DNA of 64,000 nt from Ilex aquifolium (taxonomy: Eukaryota > Streptophyta > Magnoliopsida > Aquifoliales > Aquifoliaceae): NCBI GenBank assembly GCA_951799425.1, contig OX637393.1, positions 4,054,001 through 4,118,000 on the forward strand. Direction: 5' to 3'. The notes under the pieces are model-generated. The model did no database searches. It saw only the letters and a list, made by a program, of their open reading frames with translations, and was not told the DNA's origin. Both the position numbers and the translations under genes were made by a program. Of the stretch, positions 58,619-64,000 are shown in pieces. Position 1 is the first letter of the stretch, and every line of letters starts with the position of its first letter.

Positions 58619-61470
58619 CTAGATAATCTCCCAGTCAGAATCACAAAAATCATAATCTGGTGACTCCAATTCACCAGTTGGCGAGGTTCGTGTGAAATAT
58701 TTCCCGATTGGTTGCTCTGATTCTGCATGAAGATCTTCAGGACAAGTTGCTTGCTTCCCACATTCCTGCTCTTTTGCAAACTTCATTTCCCAAGCAGAAA
58801 ACTCCTCAATAGTTTCCTGGAAATAATCCAATAAACATATAGCAGTTAAGTTGCAACCCTTGCCACAAGAGAGAGAGAGAGAGAGGGTTGGGTTTTTTTT
58901 TTTTTTTTTTGGGGGGGGGGGGGCGCACACCTGATAAGAACGGTTCTTCAGTTTACTGAAACGTTGAGTGGCCTCCATGGCTGATTCATTAACATGGTCG
59001 TCCCAGGACTCTTCTGTATTGGTGTCACCTGACATTACACCAAAGGAAAATTCAAAATTATATGCATGTTGGTTCAACATTTCATGTCCTCTCACTCCAA
59101 ATCCAAAGAAAGGGGTGTAGCTGATTTTTCGCCTTGCTGTTTCAGTAGTGGCCTGTGTTTTTATATACAAATATCTTAATCCTCAGCCGAAATGCAAGGA
59201 AGACACCAGCCAGTAACATAGTGGAAAAATCCTGATTCAAGCACGAAATATGGAAACAGACTTCAGATATACATTACACTGATAATGGGAGCGAAGCATG
59301 GAAACTCCCACTATACCTGCCATTCTAGAGCAATTGTTGGCCATTATTTTCTTCCTCACTCATTTGTCAATAATGTAGGTGCAGAAGCCCATCACAGATG
59401 AGCTTATTAAGCTCGCTCTAAAAGTTGTGAATTTAGGACTCCGAGACAATTATGCAGAGGGGTTTTTGTACAACTTACTTAAAATATTCATGTGATTGTT
59501 TAGGTGGGAGGAAGAAGAAGCGCAAGGATTAAAAACCCGTACTAAAATGAAAATAAAAGGCATCAACATTTCTTCAGACACTAACAGTCTTACGTTTTGT
59601 TCTCTCTCTAGTTCTTGTCTGTGGTTTGGACTCCTAGGCCAGCAAGTCAGGCTAGCATATAGAAAATGACAGAGGATTTTGAAGTCGGATGTCTGAATTC
59701 ATTAAGTCCACACTTCATATGCTTTACAAGAGTATGTAATCCAGCTAAGCTGAGCCGAGGCGAATATTATTGTGTTTTCACTCAGCTGTTCTTTCTCATG
59801 CTCCATCTCACCTCTTGTTAGAGACCAGCAATTCAGCTCAGCTTGAATTGCTTCTTAATGTGCTATGTCCCCACTCAATCAGCCATCTGTCATCATTGAT
59901 TAGATTATAACCAAGAAAAAAAGATGATCTCCTTACTTGTGAGAGTACCAAGAATAAGCCCAAACTGATTGGAATGTCACACCTTAGTCTCAAGGTAACT
60001 TAATTCAAAACAAAACATAAGCTATTTAATATGCTTCAGAGTACACTTGGCCTTATCTTACTACTAAGAAAAACATTCATTTAAGCGATAGCTTGGTCTC
60101 CTTCAGCTCGAGCCGACAAATGCTATGCTCAGACTCAGCTCGATTTCTTCAGAGCTTGAAAAAGAGCAAGCAATAATTAAAAGAAAATCTAAAAGCAACT
60201 ATGCTATGCATACAAAAAACTTATGCTAATATATCCACAAAGAAAAAATTATGATTACTATCTAGGTATACAAACAAGATAACACCGCAGTCTCCCACTG
60301 AAACACAAATTGCAACACTAATGGGCAGATTTTCCAATCTCTGTGACCAGAAGAGCAGAAAACAATTGAAACACATTATATCTAGAATACTAATAGCATA
60401 TGTTATATAATCAAGCAGATGCTTAAAATTGCAGAAATGTTGGTAAAAAAATGAAAAAAAAAAAGGACAAAAACAACAATAAGAAGAAATTCCAATTTAC
60501 CAAAATCTGGATGACACAAAAAGCTTTCTAATTCTTCAAATTCATTGTGCGCCTCAAATCCTGACAAGCAAGACTCCGTCGATGAAACACTCATGTCAGA
60601 AGCTGAGGTGTCTATGCCAGCCAATGCAGAAAGTAATAAAGAGAATCCAAGTTAAGGAATAAACTAGTGGCATATAAGGGCAATGTAACACGGACCATCT
60701 GAGACTGCTGACAAGGCATTAAAAGAAGAAATAAATCCACTATCTGAAATGTTATACTCACAGGACTCGGTAAGGATAACGGAATCAGCTGATGGCAGGG
60801 GTTCGGGAATATCAGGTTTAGCATCCACAAGGTCACTAGGTTCCCCTGCTTTCATAGAAGAGTTGCACTCGTGAAATTCAACTGATATTAAGGTTGACAA
60901 ACAAACTTCACCACTACATCCTTTTTTTTCATCATTGGACCAGTTTCCTCCACTCACTGATGATCTGATGCTCAAATGTTCTTCTGCAGGATCAGCTACT
61001 TCTGGAATCTCTGAGGGAAATAATTTCCCATCCACATCATTTCCCTTGACACCCACGTTTGACCTTTCAAGCATCCCAACATCAGCATTTTGCGTAAGAG
61101 ATGAATCAATATGTAACTCAACAACCTGCTCCACAACGGATGCATGAGACACAGAATTTACATCACAAAGCCCCTCCTTTAGGTCTTTCTCAACACCTAC
61201 TTTTAACCTTTCAAAAGCCATGCGATCCATATTTTTATCTTGCTCTAAAGATGCATCAAGAGATTCTTCTTTCGTAGAATCCACTATAAACTCAGGGAGC
61301 ACATCTTGCACAATATCTGAACAGAATTGTTTGACATTGGCACCTGCTCTCAGCAATTGACCTTCAACATATTCATATGGTTTCAGCACAAGTAAGCAAT
61401 TAATCATAATGTGAAGAAACTCAGCAGCTTCAGTGGCCAATATGAGATGGATGCAGCCAAGCCAAGACAA
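58619..61470 (-). CDS. Multi-exon gene of unknown function, 5' end undefined
   Basis: Four exons can be joined in frame: up to 61470-60696 (phase 1), 60611-60501 (phase 1), 59136-58931 (phase 0), and 58816-58619 ending SDWEII and a stop. Each join is GT-AG. Exon 2 has a second in-phase acceptor at 60602. The product is acidic and Ser/Glu-rich, with short predicted helices (ETIEEFSAWEMKFAKEQE) and no recognised domain. The first exon may begin upstream of 61470: the frame is open there (GRSVALSWLGCIHLILATEA) and a start is not clear. The last intron holds a GA/CT microsatellite and a T18-G13 tract. It reads like a real single-copy gene rather than a transposon, but I cannot name it. Confidence 0.55.
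58893..58923. repeat. T18-G13 homopolymer pair
   Basis: In the last intron of the unknown gene, close to the exon 3 donor at 58930. Same design as 24201-24229 and 39337-39388. Confidence 0.8.
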
Positions 61471-61499
61471 AGCAACAGATCGACCATATGGAAGAAAGA

Positions 61500-63419
61500 A
61501 AGAAACAAATCTACATGAAACCCCACTTCAACAATTTCATAGGCAAGAAACCAGGTGGCACAGATTCGTTGTAGGTGCATAAACCAATTTCAAGTCAAGT
61601 TAGAAAGAATATTTGTTACTATCTGATCACGCAATCAGGATTAACTTCAAAAGGTAGGTTATTGGCCATTCTTTTGTCATAAAACATCCTCACTATGGCT
61701 GTGGCACTCAAAGCATGACCAGAAAATTGGGTAATAGAGTAAATTTGGAGAGGACGGACCCAAAAAAACCAAAATTTTGAACTAGTTCTGGTTCTGGCAC
61801 AAATGTATCAGCAAACCACCAAGGGACAAGCTCTGACGAGAATGATAAAAAGAGAACATAAATGAAATAACCATGTGAACATAGTATCTAGTTCTAATAT
61901 CTAAGGTGGACCTGACCAAACTGTGGGTCCAAGTGATGAAATTACCAAAAAAGAAATTTTTATTTTGTCTGCCACCAAATTTTTGTATAAACTGCAGGGA
62001 AGAAATGGCAGAACATGAGGTTTTATTGGTCTCCCTTTTATGATTGTGTTATCAAACAGAAAAGTTGGTCTCAACTAGGTGGTTATTATACTACTGCAGT
62101 CTTGTGAGTTCCAGAATATATAATGTCTCCATTATTTAGAATTTTCAGCCAAAGCAACACTGGTCATTGATTAACGAATATTTTTTTTTTCTTTCTCTCA
62201 AACGAATATAAACCAAGTCAACACCCCTGATAATGGTGGCTACATGACACGGTCGGATCGTCTTCAACTCAACACTTGTGCTTTTGAGATCGATAACATT
62301 CTTTGTAAGATATGAATCTCACTAGACTTGTAATTGACTCGTAGGCGCCTCGGATGAGTCGTTCGAGTCATCGTTCCTAGCAGCCTCAATACTGTTATTG
62401 TGCCGATATCTCGCCATTTTTTTTTAATCTAGCAAGTTCATATTTATCTTCTGATACTGTTCTGCGATATTGTAATAGATGTGCCTCGTTGTTTTAATAT
62501 CTTTGTCCTTGCCTTTGCTCCTATTGATTGGAGTAATTTTGTTTGTTGCTTGTGCAATATGTGGTATAAGAAAATAAGATAGAGCTTAACTCTACTAGCC
62601 AAAGCAGTAGACGCTTGCTATTTGCCTAGATACTACTAGCCCAGGCGTCGAGGTCATAGGTTGTCATTGATACTATTAAGGCTTTCAATTTTCGACGCAA
62701 TGCACGTGCACGATACACATTTGATGTGGAATTAGCGGGTTCAACTTAATTTTAGTGGGTTTAGATAATGCATGGGGGCTAACCCATTTAATAAATGAGC
62801 AAAAACTCACCTAAACCAAATTAATTTATTAAGTATAACGGAATACGACATGAACTAGAATGACACGATCCATTATCAGTTTCACACACTGTGTTGCCAT
62901 ACTTACCAGGAAAAGAGATACTATGTGTTGTAAGATGACATTAAAACTTGGAAATGTTATTTGTACTCAATTTAGTGATTTTATTTGGTGAAATGATAAA
63001 TCAAAACTATTGAATTGATAGTAGGTCTCAACTAATAGTGAAATCTACTATTAATCTAATGATAGAGAATGATAACATCGCTCTTAAAACTAGTGATTCA
63101 TTATACAATTCAACGCAACCAAGTAGAATAAGTGCAACGGAGAAGTTCATTGTAAGGAAGCTGCTTCTAATGACATTGTTGCTTTTGCTGTGCAATTCTC
63201 AGAAAAGGGAAAAGAGTGAGGTGTGAAATAATATTAACGTTAATACGTTAATATTCAGGTACAATATGAATCGAGGATGGGCTTTGATATAAAGATACTG
63301 TTGTTTTTTTTGTAATACCAGTTCAAAATATGAAAACAATTTCACCGTGTAAATAAGGCTTCTTACAGTGACGGAAGTCTCGTGAACTAGTTGCCCTTTT
63401 TATTACAAAATGAGTTCCT
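61500..63419. other. Intergenic, no gene seen
   Basis: 62280-62420 resembles a dispersed repeat also at 26935-27130 and 33830-34020 (CTCACTYGAC, GAGTCRTYCGAGYCATC). No credible frame. Confidence 0.45.
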
Positions 63420-64000
63420 TATGTCCTATACTCATTACTTTACTCTTATTCTCCGAGGATATGTGAATGCCATTTTTTTTTTTTTGGGTTCAACAGTCAA
63501 GGGTGTCCGGACTAATTTACATATACCTCGACTAATTCCTTTTCTGGTCTGGTCAAAGGTAGGTCATCCACATCGAAATTAAAATATTCATAAGGGATAA
63601 ATTTTTCATGATTGAACCCAAGAGATTGCCAAGATTCAAAATACCATGTTTTTGAATGACTTGAACATTCATGCATGCTTTCCGTAGTAAGTGCATTTAA
63701 GTAGAGACCATGGGATTACAAAAAAGCTTCTTACCTTTATTGCATGGTCTCCCTTCTTGTTTCACAAATTATAGAAAATACCATTGAAACCAAAACATAT
63801 ACAACAATGAAAGTCTGAAAATTAAGAATATATGGAAAAACTTTCTTTGGGGCACACAACTCTCCCAATCCACTGCCCATCCACTGAAATCTGAACCCAT
63901 CTTCTATGTCTACCGTTGCCACTAAAACCTTGCCACCTTTCATTGTTCGTTTGAGGGTAGTGAAGGGTGGAGGGGTTTACTTCTATAGAGACATAAATAC
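63420..64000. repeat. Second copy of the protease B downstream block
   Basis: Aligns with 24330-24670 apart from the SINE insertion at about 63472-63650 and small indels. The match continues to the window edge. Confidence 0.8.
63472..63650 (-). mobile_element. tRNA-derived SINE, copy 3, 5'-truncated
   Basis: The minus-strand body matches copies 1 and 2 (GGATGACCTACCTTTGACC; GTTGAACCC before an A14 tail) but the box A/B head is missing. The matching DNA at 24375 (GTGAATGACATG) is the empty site; here the insertion splits it between GCCAT and ACCAT. Confidence 0.65.

Overview
The window is nuclear DNA of a flowering plant, most likely a eudicot. The signs are AT-rich intergenic sequence, GT-AG introns, many plant-type transposons, a piece of plastid DNA in the nucleus, and papain-type and TBL genes with plant-style signal peptides. 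I cannot place the species. Gene density is low: about half the window is recognisable mobile or duplicated DNA.

The main gene content is a tandem array of papain-family (C1A) cysteine proteases of the SAG12/SAG39 type, all on the minus strand. A (1-611) runs off the left edge. B (25076-26289) and C (34594-35810) look intact, with 343 and 341 residues. D (29092-30900) and E (39988-49410) are clear pseudogenes. B+D and C+E form two copies of one two-gene unit. All five have the same phase-1 intron, two codons before the catalytic Cys. The intron of D carries a plastid ndhK fragment. The matching intron of E has grown to about 8.4 kb through a Ty1/copia element, a tRNA-derived SINE, several terminal-inverted-repeat elements and a Mutator-like element.

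Between A and B lies a second locus: a five-exon trichome-birefringence-like (TBL/PMR5) O-acetyltransferase gene (11878-16169). It is flanked by pieces of duplicated TBL units: a 3'-UTR copy near 19000, and a promoter plus start of exon 1 at 20350-22096. That second promoter copy is cut off after nine codons by a decayed hAT element (22097-24310).

The right third (49500-64000) holds a complex Harbinger-like element (51589-58329) with long inverted arms. It carries gene fragments, including the second exon of histone H2A, and contains two nested elements. To its right is a minus-strand, multi-exon gene of unknown function (58619 to about 61470). The last 0.6 kb repeats the sequence found just downstream of protease B, so another protease probably starts just beyond the window.

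I see no tRNA, rRNA or CRISPR array. The most informative observations come from comparing paralogous copies: they give empty and filled sites for several insertions, and the order in which the array decayed.
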